This document shows, in pieces, positions 33,272-42,212 of a stretch of DNA of 64,000 nt; within the stretch, counting starts at the first letter, position 1; each line of letters opens with the position of its first letter. A program made the translations under genes and the position numbers. The DNA lies in contig RAYB01000002.1 in NCBI GenBank assembly GCA_003669055.1, positions 186,001-250,000 of the forward strand. Reading direction: 5' to 3'. Under the pieces are notes generated by a model. The model was not told the origin of the DNA and made no database searches. It worked only from the letters and a program-made list of their open reading frames with translations. The stretch is from a bacterium 1XD21-70 (GTDB lineage: Bacteria > Bacillota > Clostridia > Lachnospirales > Lachnospiraceae).

Positions 33272-35647
33272 TTAAGATTCCGCTGTCAACACGTTCATGT
33301 CCTCCTTTCTGAGCCTGCCTGATAACAGCCAGGCGAACCCAAAGAATAACAAGATTACCATTCCACCCGGAAGGAGAACACTTCCAAGTGTATTCCCCGA
33401 TGCGAAATTGCTTATCCCGGCCAGACGCATGACAGTAGACACAACAGGGTCAGTGAACCCAATAGCCGCCATCGTCCCGATCACTGCCCCAACCGCTGCC
33501 ACCAGTCCAAAGCGGAAAGCAAAGGAGAGCCGGAGCATCCGGACAGAGCATCCGATGGATTTATAGATTCCCATATCCTTCCGCTCCGCATCCAGAATCT
33601 TTGTCCCTGCCATTCCCGTGACAATACAGATAAATACTGCGCTCATTCCATACAGGACAAGAATCATCAGATGCATGGCAGATATGATTCCAAAAAGCCC
33701 AGGCCAGGAATTTTCATGGACATGGACGTCCCCGCCATAGGCTTGTTCCAAAGCCTCGGTAATAGCCCGTTTCTGGGAAACGTCTTCCAGGAAATAATGG
33801 TAACACCACAGGCGGCTGTCATCCTCTCCGATGGAGAGATACCCTTCCCTGCTCATTCCCAGATTTGCCCCCATATCGTTGGCACAGTGGTAGATTCCTG
33901 AAACCGTAAACTCCCTGCTGCCTTTATTTCCACGGATTGTAACGGAATCTCCTACATCTGCTCCCAGGTCTGCTGCCAGCGCCTCTGTCAGCACTACCTG
34001 ATCGGCCTCTCTGCTGGTCTGCCCCCTGCTGATGTGGAAACGCTCCGGCTCTGTGATTACATTTGCCGTATAATTTGTTCCGTTCACGGAAATGCTGGGC
34101 ATGGCTAACAGATAGCTGTCTATGATATCCGTATAGGAAAGCACCATCTGTTCCATTTCTTCTACAGGAAGTTTTCCCATAACCTGCACGCCCAGGTCAA
34201 GGTCTGCCGGATTAAAGGCATCCATCATCCCCTTCCCGTCCGTCCCCAGCCAGCTGTTCATCCTACCTGCCAGGGATGCGAAGAACACCAGAAGTGCCGC
34301 CACCAGACAGGCACTCGCATAACGCCTCCTGCCCGTCAAAACCTGCCGCAACGCCAGATGGAACGTGAGCCCTTTTGCCCGAAGCCCATTGCGGAAAAAA
34401 GTGGTTCCTGACACGGATACCCTATCTGATTCTCCCCGGATGGCTGCCATCGGCGTAATCTTCCGAATTTTACGAAGGCGCAGGATACAAAAGCCAGCCG
34501 GAACCAACAGGAGAATTGCAAATATCCCCACACAGGGCAGAAGCGGAAAACGAACTGGGAGCAGGACTCCCGTAGTGGTAACGGTCATCCGGCTCACCAT
34601 CCCTGCCATTGGAACCGCTAAAAGCATCCCCAGAATGATGCCGACTCCCATCGCTCCCCCATACTGTACCAGCAGCTGACCGGAAAGTTTCCTGCCTGTA
34701 AAGCCAAGAGTTTTTAAAATCCCAAAATTTTTCCATTCCTGCTCCACCAGTCCGGAAATGCTGTGTCCCATTACCGCCATGGCAACTCCCAGCAAAACCA
34801 CCGCAAAAGCCGCCATGATCGCACAAAATGCATTCTGGAGGATTGCCATGAAACCGGCAATCGTATCTGCGCTGTGGATAAATTCCGTATACATGGAAAG
34901 AGGCGTGTTCTCTGTTAGCTCCCTGTTCATTTCGGAAGCGTTCATGCCGCTTTTTGTTTCAATATGGATCATGCCCCCGTCCCTGGCCAGGGCGTCCATC
35001 CCGGTTTCCTCTATGACAGAGCAGATTTGCTCATAGGTCTTTCCTGCGATCAGAAACCCTTTCATCCCAATCATGGAGCTGCCCATAAAAGGATCTTCAT
35101 AATAACCCGCCACCGTCAGGCTTAACTTACGCCCGCCTCTGGCAATGGGAAAGGTAATTGTATCACCAGGCTCCAGATCCATCATGGATTTCATGGAAGG
35201 GGAGACGTACACTTCATCTTCCCTGATTTCTTCCGGAGCTTTTGCATAACCGGAAAGATTATTCTGAAAGAAACGATACCTGTCCCCAAAGGAAGCTTCG
35301 CTTCCTTGAGAGTTCCATGGAATCATCTGCCCCTCGCTGTCAGATTCCATGCCGTTTGCCTCATATTCAGAAAAAACCAGTTCCTGAACCTCCGCTCCCT
35401 CTACCCCTTCCTGTTCCCGGATACTTTCCAGCAGGAATTCCATATCCGGCACATCCGATGCCCATGCGGTAAGATCTCCAAAACCTGCCCTCTCCATTTC
35501 TTCCCGGATATAGCTGTTTCCCACAAGCGCAATCATCAGTACCGTTGTCAGGGAAAGCGCTGTCAGGAACAAAAGGATTCCAATTCCGATATAACTACCC
35601 TTATGCTGTTTCATTCCCGCACGTATCATAATCTGATTTTCCAACAT
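33272..35647 (-). CDS. FtsX-domain ABC transporter permease (MacB-like)
   Basis: 791 residues with one N-terminal transmembrane helix (GILLFLTALSLTTVLMIALVG), a large extracellular region, and two FtsX blocks (AIMAAFAVVLLGVAMAVMGHSISGLVEQEW...; LILVLYGMSAVFICIVTGMAGTKILDAERKDMGIYKSIGCS). Eight to ten membrane helices are expected. Such mechanotransmission permeases export peptides, lipids or drugs or flip membrane components, with a LolD-type ATPase. The ATPase gene directly upstream is interrupted by a stop codon, so this transporter may be inactive. Confidence 0.85.
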   Translation of the reverse strand: MLENQIMIRAGMKQHKGSYIGIGILLFLTALSLTTVLMIALVGNSYIREEMERAGFGDLTAWASDVPDMEFLLESIREQEGVEGAEVQELVFSEYEANGMESDSEGQMIPWNSQGSEASFGDRYRFFQNNLSGYAKAPEEIREDEVYVSPSMKSMMDLEPGDTITFPIARGGRKLSLTVAGYYEDPFMGSSMIGMKGFLIAGKTYEQICSVIEETGMDALARDGGMIHIETKSGMNASEMNRELTENTPLSMYTEFIHSADTIAGFMAILQNAFCAIMAAFAVVLLGVAMAVMGHSISGLVEQEWKNFGILKTLGFTGRKLSGQLLVQYGGAMGVGIILGMLLAVPMAGMVSRMTVTTTGVLLPVRFPLLPCVGIFAILLLVPAGFCILRLRKIRKITPMAAIRGESDRVSVSGTTFFRNGLRAKGLTFHLALRQVLTGRRRYASACLVAALLVFFASLAGRMNSWLGTDGKGMMDAFNPADLDLGVQVMGKLPVEEMEQMVLSYTDIIDSYLLAMPSISVNGTNYTANVITEPERFHISRGQTSREADQVVLTEALAADLGADVGDSVTIRGNKGSREFTVSGIYHCANDMGANLGMSREGYLSIGEDDSRLWCYHYFLEDVSQKRAITEALEQAYGGDVHVHENSWPGLFGIISAMHLMILVLYGMSAVFICIVTGMAGTKILDAERKDMGIYKSIGCSVRMLRLSFAFRFGLVAAVGAVIGTMAAIGFTDPVVSTVMRLAGISNFASGNTLGSVLLPGGMVILLFFGFAWLLSGRLRKEDMNVLTAES

Positions 35648-35662
35648 AAACCATGCACCTCC

Positions 35663-36424
35663 CTACCACCTGAGCCTGGAAAGCCACTGGCTTACATCTC
35701 TTTCCCGCTGCTTTTCTTCCATCTCGTTATAAGGCTTCAAAGCCAGTTCATCGCAGACCTTTCCATCCTCCAGATAAAGAATCCGGTTCCCTCTGGCTGC
35801 TGCCTGCAGGTCATGGGTCACCATCAGGATGCTCTGCCCTTTTCGGTTTAAATCCGTTAAAAGTCCCAGAACTTCACGGGTATTTGCCTGGTTTAATGCG
35901 CCTGTAGGCTCATCGGCAAACAAAAGTCCCGGCTTTCCAATCATAGCTCTGGCAATGGCCGCCCTTTGCGCCTCACCACCGGATACCTGGGAGGACAGTC
36001 TGTCCTTCGCCTCTTCCACATCCATCTACCGCAGGAGATTTGCCGCCCTTTCTTTTACCTTTTCGGCACTGTCCTTTTTGCTCACATATCCCGCCACCAG
36101 CACATTTTCCAAAAGCGTCAGGTTACTGACCAGATGGGTCTGCTGGAATACAAATCCAAATTCCTCCGCCCGAAGCCTGGCTATCCGGTTTTCTGAAAGA
36201 CCGCTGATCTCCTGATCTCGGTAGAGCACGCGGCCCCCGCTTATCTGATCCATGCCGCTTAAACTATATAAAAGCGTAGATTTCCCGGCTCCTGACGGCC
36301 CCATGATAACGGTAAAATCTTTTTCAAATATTTTGATGTCAATTCCATCAAGGACTTTTGTTTCCGCCTTTCCCTGTTGAAAAACTCTGGTGATCTTTTC
36401 TCCCTGTAATATCGCATCTGCCAT
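35663..36424 (-). pseudogene. ABC transporter ATPase (LolD/MacB type) with an in-frame amber stop
   Basis: The reading frame is continuous over 253 codons except for a TAG at 36026-36028. The first half carries Walker A GPSGAGKST and the Q-loop VFQQTHL. The second half carries the signature VSGGEAQR, Walker B LLFADEPTGALNQ and the switch His THD. A single C-to-T change of CAG would explain the stop. The TAG is immediately followed by ATG in the same frame, so reinitiation could in principle give two half-proteins, but no ribosome site precedes it. The partner permease is intact. Read-through or sequencing error are alternatives. Confidence 0.8.
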
Positions 36425-36427
36425 TTG

Positions 36428-37780
36428 TTACGCCACCTTTCCCTTTAAGATCAAAGGTTTTTTTCCTGTTCGGATGTCTGGTAGAATTTCATTTACAAAA
36501 TTTACATAGAACTGCACAAAATCCAGTTTTTTCTCTGACAGGATTTCCCTCATCTGTTGCAGCATCTCCTGTCTGATTCTTTCTTTTGATGCTCCATGCT
36601 CTGTTTCTGCAAACATCTCAAAAGTATCTTTTGTAGTCTGCCGGAACTGGTAATCTTTCAGCCCTTCGATGCAGAACCCTTCAATCGCCAGCGGATGGAG
36701 AAATTCCCTGTTTCCCCTTCCGTCCTCAAACCAAAGGACATCCTCGTTCCGTCCCAGAAGCCCCACCGCTCTGGTGAACGGAAGCTCCCCTCCCTCTGGC
36801 GCTTTCAGCGTCAGCCGGTCAGAAAGGCGATACCGGATCAGCGGCTGCGCATAATTATAAAGGCAGGTAAGGTACATCACTCCGTTTTCCACCTCAATGA
36901 CATTCATATCGTCAAACAGAAGCATCCCGTCCTTTGGGTTGGTTTCCACTCCAAGAGCCAGGGACTCACTGGAACCATAGAAATTGACCACCTGTGTCCG
37001 GAATATCTTTTCCAGATAGGTGCGTAAGTTTGTTCCCAACGGTTCTCCACAGGAGATTACCCTTTCCACATCCAAACTGACTTCCCCATTTTCCATCAGC
37101 TGTGCCAGAATTTTGATAGCAGACGGATAACCGATAACGATATTGGGCTTAAACGCTTTCAGCTGGCTGATCCATTCTGTGACCGGCGTTTTGATGTCCA
37201 GATAGAGCTGGCTGGCGCCGACTCCACGGGTCCCGTCTCCCACCGCCATAGCGCCTCCATATCTCCCGTCTGTGGCCGCTATATAGACAATTCTGGGACG
37301 TTTCATCAGGAGTCTCAAAATCTGCGGCATGGACATTCCCCAAAGAGCCGCCCGGATGATACCCAGAAGCATCTGATTCCAGGCATCTTCATCATACACA
37401 AAATATCCGGGTTTTCCGGTGCTGCCGGAAGAATGAACCACATGGTACTTTCCCCGATAAGGCTTCCGATCCGCCGCTTCCCTCGCATCAAATTCCCGCA
37501 GGTTTTCCTGTTTTAAATCCGGCACTGTGACCAGTTCATCAAAATGTTCCAAAAGCGCCTGTTTATCAATGGTTGGAAAGCAGGAAAGGGGCAGCGTATC
37601 CAACTGTTCTTCTGTAATTCCTGCACGCTCAAAAACTGCCCGGTAATAAACAGAATGTTCCCATGCGTATCTGAGAAGTTTCCGCAATTTTCCATCCTGC
37701 AGGGAACGCATCTTATCAGCGCTTAATTTCACATTCTTTTTCAGTCTGTATAAATCTGTTAAAGTCTTTAAGTAATTCAT
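36428..37780 (-). CDS. PaaK-like AMP-forming ligase
   Basis: About 450 residues of the phenylacetate-CoA ligase/CapK superfamily. The phosphate-binding motif is HSSGSTGKPGYF, the adenylation motif is NFYGSSESLALG, and YRLSDRLTL is the hinge region. Members adenylate aromatic or other carboxylic acids, and some work in polysaccharide or siderophore-like biosynthesis. ATG 37780 follows GGAGG. It lies between an Ntn amidohydrolase lipoprotein and the FtsX transporter, which suggests a small amide or peptide product; that is inference. Confidence 0.83.
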   Translation of the reverse strand: MNYLKTLTDLYRLKKNVKLSADKMRSLQDGKLRKLLRYAWEHSVYYRAVFERAGITEEQLDTLPLSCFPTIDKQALLEHFDELVTVPDLKQENLREFDAREAADRKPYRGKYHVVHSSGSTGKPGYFVYDEDAWNQMLLGIIRAALWGMSMPQILRLLMKRPRIVYIAATDGRYGGAMAVGDGTRGVGASQLYLDIKTPVTEWISQLKAFKPNIVIGYPSAIKILAQLMENGEVSLDVERVISCGEPLGTNLRTYLEKIFRTQVVNFYGSSESLALGVETNPKDGMLLFDDMNVIEVENGVMYLTCLYNYAQPLIRYRLSDRLTLKAPEGGELPFTRAVGLLGRNEDVLWFEDGRGNREFLHPLAIEGFCIEGLKDYQFRQTTKDTFEMFAETEHGASKERIRQEMLQQMREILSEKKLDFVQFYVNFVNEILPDIRTGKKPLILKGKVA

Positions 37781-37816
37781 TTTCGTCCTCCTCGTCAAGA
37801 TTGTTGCATGGCTCAC

Positions 37817-38959
37817 CTATTCAACCGAAATGACATATGCCGTTTTATAATTTTCCCTGTGGTAATAAATCAGTTCCTTTGTTTCCTGATTCATCACAAT
37901 ACTCCATTCGGTAGATTCAAACTCGCCAAAATTATCTTTGCTCACGCTGTCCAGTGCATCCCGTACCTCTACCTCCGTCATCTCCCTGTGTTCTTCCAGT
38001 GTCTGGGTAAGGATTTCATACCGGGTATGGGACTGGGCAGTTCCGATTCCCTGCTTCTCCCCATCCGCAAGGTAAAAGTTGGTAACAACCGGCGTCTCGG
38101 TGACAATCATTTCATGATCCACATATTCTACTGCCACGCTCCGGCCGTCCGCATCTGCCAGAGCCAGATGCACCATCATTCCCATGGAGCTGTGAAAATC
38201 ATATTGCCGCAAAAGCTCCAGCGCTTCTTCCACATTGGCCGCTTTGTCAAGCAATAACCGGATTGCCGTGGTAGTGGTAATGTCAGGCTTTTCCGTATCC
38301 TGATTGATACTTGCGGAGTCCTGGATCATATTCACAGAAACCGCCAACCCCTTTTCATTCATTCCATCCAGTGGCGCATACAGGGAAACAACCGCCTGCA
38401 TCTGATCCGGTAATTCTGAAAGGTCAAGTCCTCCAGCCCGGATGAAATCCATATTGACGGTTGAAACAGAAGCGTATCCATTTTCCGGCCTAGCACTGAC
38501 AATCAACCCTCTGCACGCATTCCAGTCAAAATTTCTTCCGAACAGATATCCGCCGTCCCGGTTTTTCACTGACAGGGTACTGCATCCAAAAGGATTTCCT
38601 TCCATATGGACTTCCTGTGCCAGCAACGATGTGATAAATGCTGCAACATCCGCGTCAGTGGCAGCGCCTCCCTGCTCTAAGAATGTGTCAAAGCCATAAT
38701 CCCCTTCATATTGGACGGTTGACAGCCCTGTTTCCAGTTCTGTGATTTCAGAAGTCGGAGTGATCCGGACTGTATTTTCATCTCTGCTTTCTTTTCCGTT
38801 TTCTTCTCTCACTGCACCTTCTTCCTCTGTCCGGCTTTCCTGGCTTTCTTCACTATGGCTGTTTACCTCAGTCTGCTCACCGGAATATCTTCCGCATCCT
38901 GACAACAGGCACGATATGCCGAAAACTAAAAGCAGACCTATATAAAATATTTTTTTCAC
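37817..38959 (-). CDS. Linear amide C-N hydrolase (Ntn family) lipoprotein 1
   Basis: About 380 residues with a GTG start behind GGAGC. Signal peptide lipobox LSGC is followed by an acidic linker. The catalytic domain contains NPFGCSTLSVKN...GYLFGRNFDW, where the Cys after Gly is the expected autoproteolytic nucleophile, and later NEKGLAVSVNMIQDS and STEWSIVMNQ. The fold is that of choloylglycine hydrolase/penicillin V acylase relatives. It acts outside the cell on an amide. A paralogue lies at 42213-43271. The upstream leader carries both a LysR-box promoter and an OmpR-type box. Confidence 0.84.
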   Translation of the reverse strand: MKKIFYIGLLLVFGISCLLSGCGRYSGEQTEVNSHSEESQESRTEEEGAVREENGKESRDENTVRITPTSEITELETGLSTVQYEGDYGFDTFLEQGGAATDADVAAFITSLLAQEVHMEGNPFGCSTLSVKNRDGGYLFGRNFDWNACRGLIVSARPENGYASVSTVNMDFIRAGGLDLSELPDQMQAVVSLYAPLDGMNEKGLAVSVNMIQDSASINQDTEKPDITTTTAIRLLLDKAANVEEALELLRQYDFHSSMGMMVHLALADADGRSVAVEYVDHEMIVTETPVVTNFYLADGEKQGIGTAQSHTRYEILTQTLEEHREMTEVEVRDALDSVSKDNFGEFESTEWSIVMNQETKELIYYHRENYKTAYVISVE

Positions 38960-39105
38960 TCCGGCTCCTTTCTGCACATCATTAGAAGAATCGCTTCTCT
39001 TGCGATTTTTCAGTGTGTAACTTAGAAGTTCTTTACACACTTTTCTCTCTGTGCCTGTAACTATAACTATAGCCACCCTGGATAACATGCTTCTAACAGA
39101 AAAAT

Positions 39106-39120
39106 AAACAATTTCTAAAT
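39106..39120 (-). promoter_or_regulatory. Response-regulator box candidate, copy 2
   Basis: On the minus strand TTTAGAAATTGTTTA with a further GTTAG gives three half-sites in 11-base phase. Downstream GCATGTTATCC and a TATAGT box match a promoter for the hydrolase lipoprotein operon. About 55 surrounding bases are near-identical to copy 1. Confidence 0.62.
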
Positions 39121-39169
39121 GAATTCTTGCAGATTTCTCAATTACTTTTTGTTTTATGTTTCTGTATTT

Positions 39170-39206
39170 ATCTTAACAAGATGATATATAAATAGCAAAT
39201 ACTTAT
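39170..39206 (-). promoter_or_regulatory. LysR-box promoter B (upstream of the hydrolase operon)
   Basis: ATAAGTATTTGCTAT (39192-39206, minus strand) overlaps -35 TTGCTA (39193-39198); 17 bases later TAAGAT (39170-39175) is the -10. The geometry equals that of promoters A and C. Confidence 0.65.
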
Positions 39207-39337
39207 ACTTTATCTATTTAACAAGGAAATAACTATACAAAAAATCATAATTCACTCCCAATACAGCCACGCCCACCAAACATAGTCTGACGCATATCTA
39301 CTCATCCGCACACTCAGACTTCTGCCTGCACAAAAAT

Positions 39338-39389
39338 ACCGGTTTTACATGAGCAACAGATTTATCGCTGTCATTCATGCCAAACCGGT
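39338..39389 (-). terminator. Terminator after the two-domain lipoprotein gene
   Basis: ACCGGTTT and AAACCGGT form a perfect 8-bp stem with a long loop, followed on the minus strand by ATTTTTG. The rest of 39207-39448 shows no gene. Confidence 0.55.
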
Positions 39390-39448
39390 GTTTTACATCT
39401 GAAATAATATGTTATTTTTTTCTGCATGGACATTGGGTAAGGAACCTC

Positions 39449-40375
39449 TTATTTTTCAAAAATATATGTTCCTTTCGGAATGCTTTCAATATATTCCCCT
39501 CCGCTTATTACCTGTCCCAGCTCATATAGTCCATTGTATGAACCGAACTCTTTATAGAACATAACCACATCTCCCCAGGGAGCAAAATAAGCCAATGTAC
39601 CCGTCTTTGCATCTGCAAGAGGCGTATTGGATGTCTCCAGGCCCTCCGGAGGATAAAATATCTTTTCATCATCACTGTAATCAGATATTTCTACTTGAAA
39701 TGGCAACTGCCCATACAATGATTCTGCTGCCGCACTGTCATTGAGTTCAAATACAATCTCATGTTCATCAACCATAATGCGCATCTGTTTCCCCATCCTG
39801 TGTTCCTCCTGATCTTCTGCTGACGATTCCAGCTTTTCCAGCGTTACTGTGCCGTCAAAACTTTCGAGGTACTCTGTCCCGGAGGTACAGATGCCCAGAC
39901 GGTGCATCTCATCTCCCGCATAGAAATCTTCATATAAAATGAACACATCTCCCCAGGGTTCATAATAGCTCAGTTCGCCTTTTATCCCATCATGATAAGC
40001 CTCGTCAGCTGTAACAGGAAGGCTCTCTGGTGGGTAGAACATCCACTGGGCATTTCTGAAATTCTCTGTATCCAGCACAAGCGGAAGCTGCTCATACAGT
40101 TTCTCTGCCGCTTTTGTATCGTAAAGCTGAAAAACCGCTTCCTTTTCATCTGAACTGATTTTTATAGAAAGTTCTGAAAGGTTTAACCCTGGACTTTCAT
40201 GATTGCTGTGATTGTCTGCATAATCTGTTTCCAGAGATTCTTCCATATTTTCTGCAGACTGCTCCGGCTGTTTCTCTGTTTTCTCCGAATGGATGTTTCT
40301 GTCTGTATTGCCGCATCCTGAAACGGACAACAATATTATGGTAGACAATAGGAATAACGCTATCTTTTTCAGCAT
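39449..40375 (-). CDS. Lipoprotein with two tandem cyclophilin-like-type domains
   Basis: 308 residues. A signal peptide with lipobox SVSGC is followed by an acidic linker, then two homologous domains of about 115 residues. Each contains FYPPE.L, a short spacer, and G.L.Y..PWGDV...Y (first near 110-150, second near 235-280), so the gene arose by internal duplication. They resemble the cyclophilin-like domains of the two other lipoproteins. GGAG precedes the ATG, and the gene overlaps the cupin/CMD gene by seven bases. Surface-exposed and probably a binding protein; no catalytic residues recognised. Confidence 0.78.
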   Translation of the reverse strand: MLKKIALFLLSTIILLSVSGCGNTDRNIHSEKTEKQPEQSAENMEESLETDYADNHSNHESPGLNLSELSIKISSDEKEAVFQLYDTKAAEKLYEQLPLVLDTENFRNAQWMFYPPESLPVTADEAYHDGIKGELSYYEPWGDVFILYEDFYAGDEMHRLGICTSGTEYLESFDGTVTLEKLESSAEDQEEHRMGKQMRIMVDEHEIVFELNDSAAAESLYGQLPFQVEISDYSDDEKIFYPPEGLETSNTPLADAKTGTLAYFAPWGDVVMFYKEFGSYNGLYELGQVISGGEYIESIPKGTYIFEK

Positions 40376-41127
40376 AATACGCTCCTATAAGCATCGTCAT
40401 CCACCGGTTCCAGCCATTCGTTAGAACCTTCTTCGGCAGGAACCTCAACAGCCAGATGGGAGAACCAGCTGTAAGGCGCTGCTCCATGCCAGTGTTTTAC
40501 GCCTGCCGGAATATTTACTACATCGCCGGGGAATAACTCCTGTGCCTTTTTCCCCCACTCCTGATAATATCCCCGGCCGCTGACACAGATCAGAATCTGT
40601 CCTCCTCCGCTCTTTGCGTGATGGATATGCCAGTTGTTACGGCAGTCAGGTTCAAAGGTCACATTAAAGATGCCCACCTGCTCAGCAGAAACCGGTGCCA
40701 GATAACTCTGTCCGATAAAATACTGCGCAAAAGCTTCATTGGGCTGCCCTATGGGAAACAGCATGGAAGCTGCATGTGCAGATTTTGCATCCGCTTCGGA
40801 ACATTCCTCTGACCAGATTTCTTTGGCCATCCGGAATGCCGCCCATGCCTTGGGCCATCCGGCATAAAAGGCTGCATGTGTCAATATTTCCGCAATTTCC
40901 GTTCTGGTAATCCCGTTCTTTTTCGCACTCATCAGGTGGAACTGAAAAGAAGAATCCACCAGTCCCTGAGCCATCAGTGAAACCACCGTTACCAGTGACC
41001 GGTCCCTCAAAGAGAGTTTATCTTCCCTGCTCCACACTTCTCCAAATAACACATCATCGTTTAACTGCGCAAATTTCGGGGCAAATTCACCCAGTGTGTC
41101 TCTGCCCGCTGTCTGTTTTACTGCCAT
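40369..41127 (-). CDS. Carboxymuconolactone decarboxylase-like/cupin fusion protein
   Basis: About 252 residues. Residues 15-105 form a CMD domain (LRDRSLVTVVSLMAQGL...FHLMSAKKNGITRTEIAEILTHAAFYAGWPKAWAAF). Residues 150-240 form a cupin with metal ligands in NWHIHHAKSGGGQILICVSG and HWHGAAPYSWFSH. Such fusions are common in gut Firmicutes next to flavin reductases and LysR regulators; the activity is unproven, perhaps thiol peroxidase-like or isomerase. The start at 41127 follows GGAGG. It is cytoplasmic and co-transcribed with the adjacent alpha/beta hydrolase and lipoprotein. Confidence 0.86.
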   Translation of the reverse strand: MAVKQTAGRDTLGEFAPKFAQLNDDVLFGEVWSREDKLSLRDRSLVTVVSLMAQGLVDSSFQFHLMSAKKNGITRTEIAEILTHAAFYAGWPKAWAAFRMAKEIWSEECSEADAKSAHAASMLFPIGQPNEAFAQYFIGQSYLAPVSAEQVGIFNVTFEPDCRNNWHIHHAKSGGGQILICVSGRGYYQEWGKKAQELFPGDVVNIPAGVKHWHGAAPYSWFSHLAVEVPAEEGSNEWLEPVDDDAYRSVLC

Positions 41128-41189
41128 CTTGTCCTCCTTGTAATTCATATGATTTTCTCTGCCAACTCTATCCAGCCATCCTCTTTTTA

Positions 41190-42131
41190 TCACTGCATAT
41201 TCACTGTAAAGAAATCTGCTAGTCTGTCAAAAGGAATACGGTCTCTCCGGTCATATAGGTCGATATGCTCTGCATCTTCCACAACCAGCATTTCTTTCGG
41301 TTCTAAAGCCCTCTCATAAGCCGCATCACTGAAAAATCGGGAATGCGCCCTGTCTCCAACAACAAACAGAATCGCACGGGGAGAAATCTCGTCAATAAAA
41401 TCCAATGGCCGGAAATTCATGATCGCCAGCTCGCTTGTAGTGGTAAATCCGCCTCTGGCATTTGGGTGATGCCCTCTTTTCAAAGCATAAAAGCGGAACC
41501 ACTCTGCCCCCGGCTCCGGTATATCCTCAGGCACCTTGTCGATAGGCTGCTCCGGAAATCCCGGCAAATACTCCGGATACCCATTTTCTGCATCCGTCCA
41601 CCGCTGCTTTGACAAGCGCTCCTTTACGGCCTGCAATTCTTCCCTGCCCATATTTCCCCTAACAGCCACATTCATGTCATACATACTCATAACGGCAACT
41701 GCACGGATTCTGGTATCACACTGGGCCGCTGAAAGCGCAAACCCCCCGGAACCGCATATCCCGATTACACCGATTTTTTCCCTGTCCACAAACTTCTGGA
41801 GCCCCAGGAAATCCACCGCCGCACTGAAATTCTCCACAAAAATATCCGGTGACGACACATTTCTGGGAAAGCCCCCGGATTCTCCCATAAAGGACTGGTC
41901 AAAAGTCAGCACGACAAATCCTTTCTGTGCCAGCTCATTGCCATACACACAGGAGCCCTGTTCCTTCACCCCTCCATACGGCGCACCGATAATCAGCGCC
42001 GGATGCTTCTGATCCAGAGAAATTCCCTTTTCAAAGTAAAGTTCTCCTGTAATATCCAGCCCATATCGGTTCCTGTAAACTACTTTTTTCCTCTCCACAT
42101 TCTGTGATAATTCTAAAATATGTCCGCTCAT
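41190..42131 (-). CDS. Alpha/beta hydrolase with a possible Cys nucleophile
   Basis: About 313 residues, with the alpha/beta-hydrolase strand-turn-helix near residue 115 reading GVIGICGSGGFALS. The nucleophile position is Cys rather than Ser if the G-x-nuc-x-G rule is used, as in dienelactone hydrolases. The oxyanion region is IIGAPYGGVKEQG. The acid and His are probably in VVGDRAHSRFF and EDAEHIDLYD. Proteins of this type are annotated as YcjY-like or dienelactone hydrolase-like. The start at 42131 follows GGAGG. It is cytoplasmic; substrate unknown. Confidence 0.84.
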   Translation of the reverse strand: MSGHILELSQNVERKKVVYRNRYGLDITGELYFEKGISLDQKHPALIIGAPYGGVKEQGSCVYGNELAQKGFVVLTFDQSFMGESGGFPRNVSSPDIFVENFSAAVDFLGLQKFVDREKIGVIGICGSGGFALSAAQCDTRIRAVAVMSMYDMNVAVRGNMGREELQAVKERLSKQRWTDAENGYPEYLPGFPEQPIDKVPEDIPEPGAEWFRFYALKRGHHPNARGGFTTTSELAIMNFRPLDFIDEISPRAILFVVGDRAHSRFFSDAAYERALEPKEMLVVEDAEHIDLYDRRDRIPFDRLADFFTVNMQ

Positions 42132-42212
42132 GTTCCATTCCTCCTTCAATATTTTCATTTCCTTTTGCGGATAATTTTTTGTTTATTTCTTCTCTTTACG
42201 GTTCCGGCTTTC

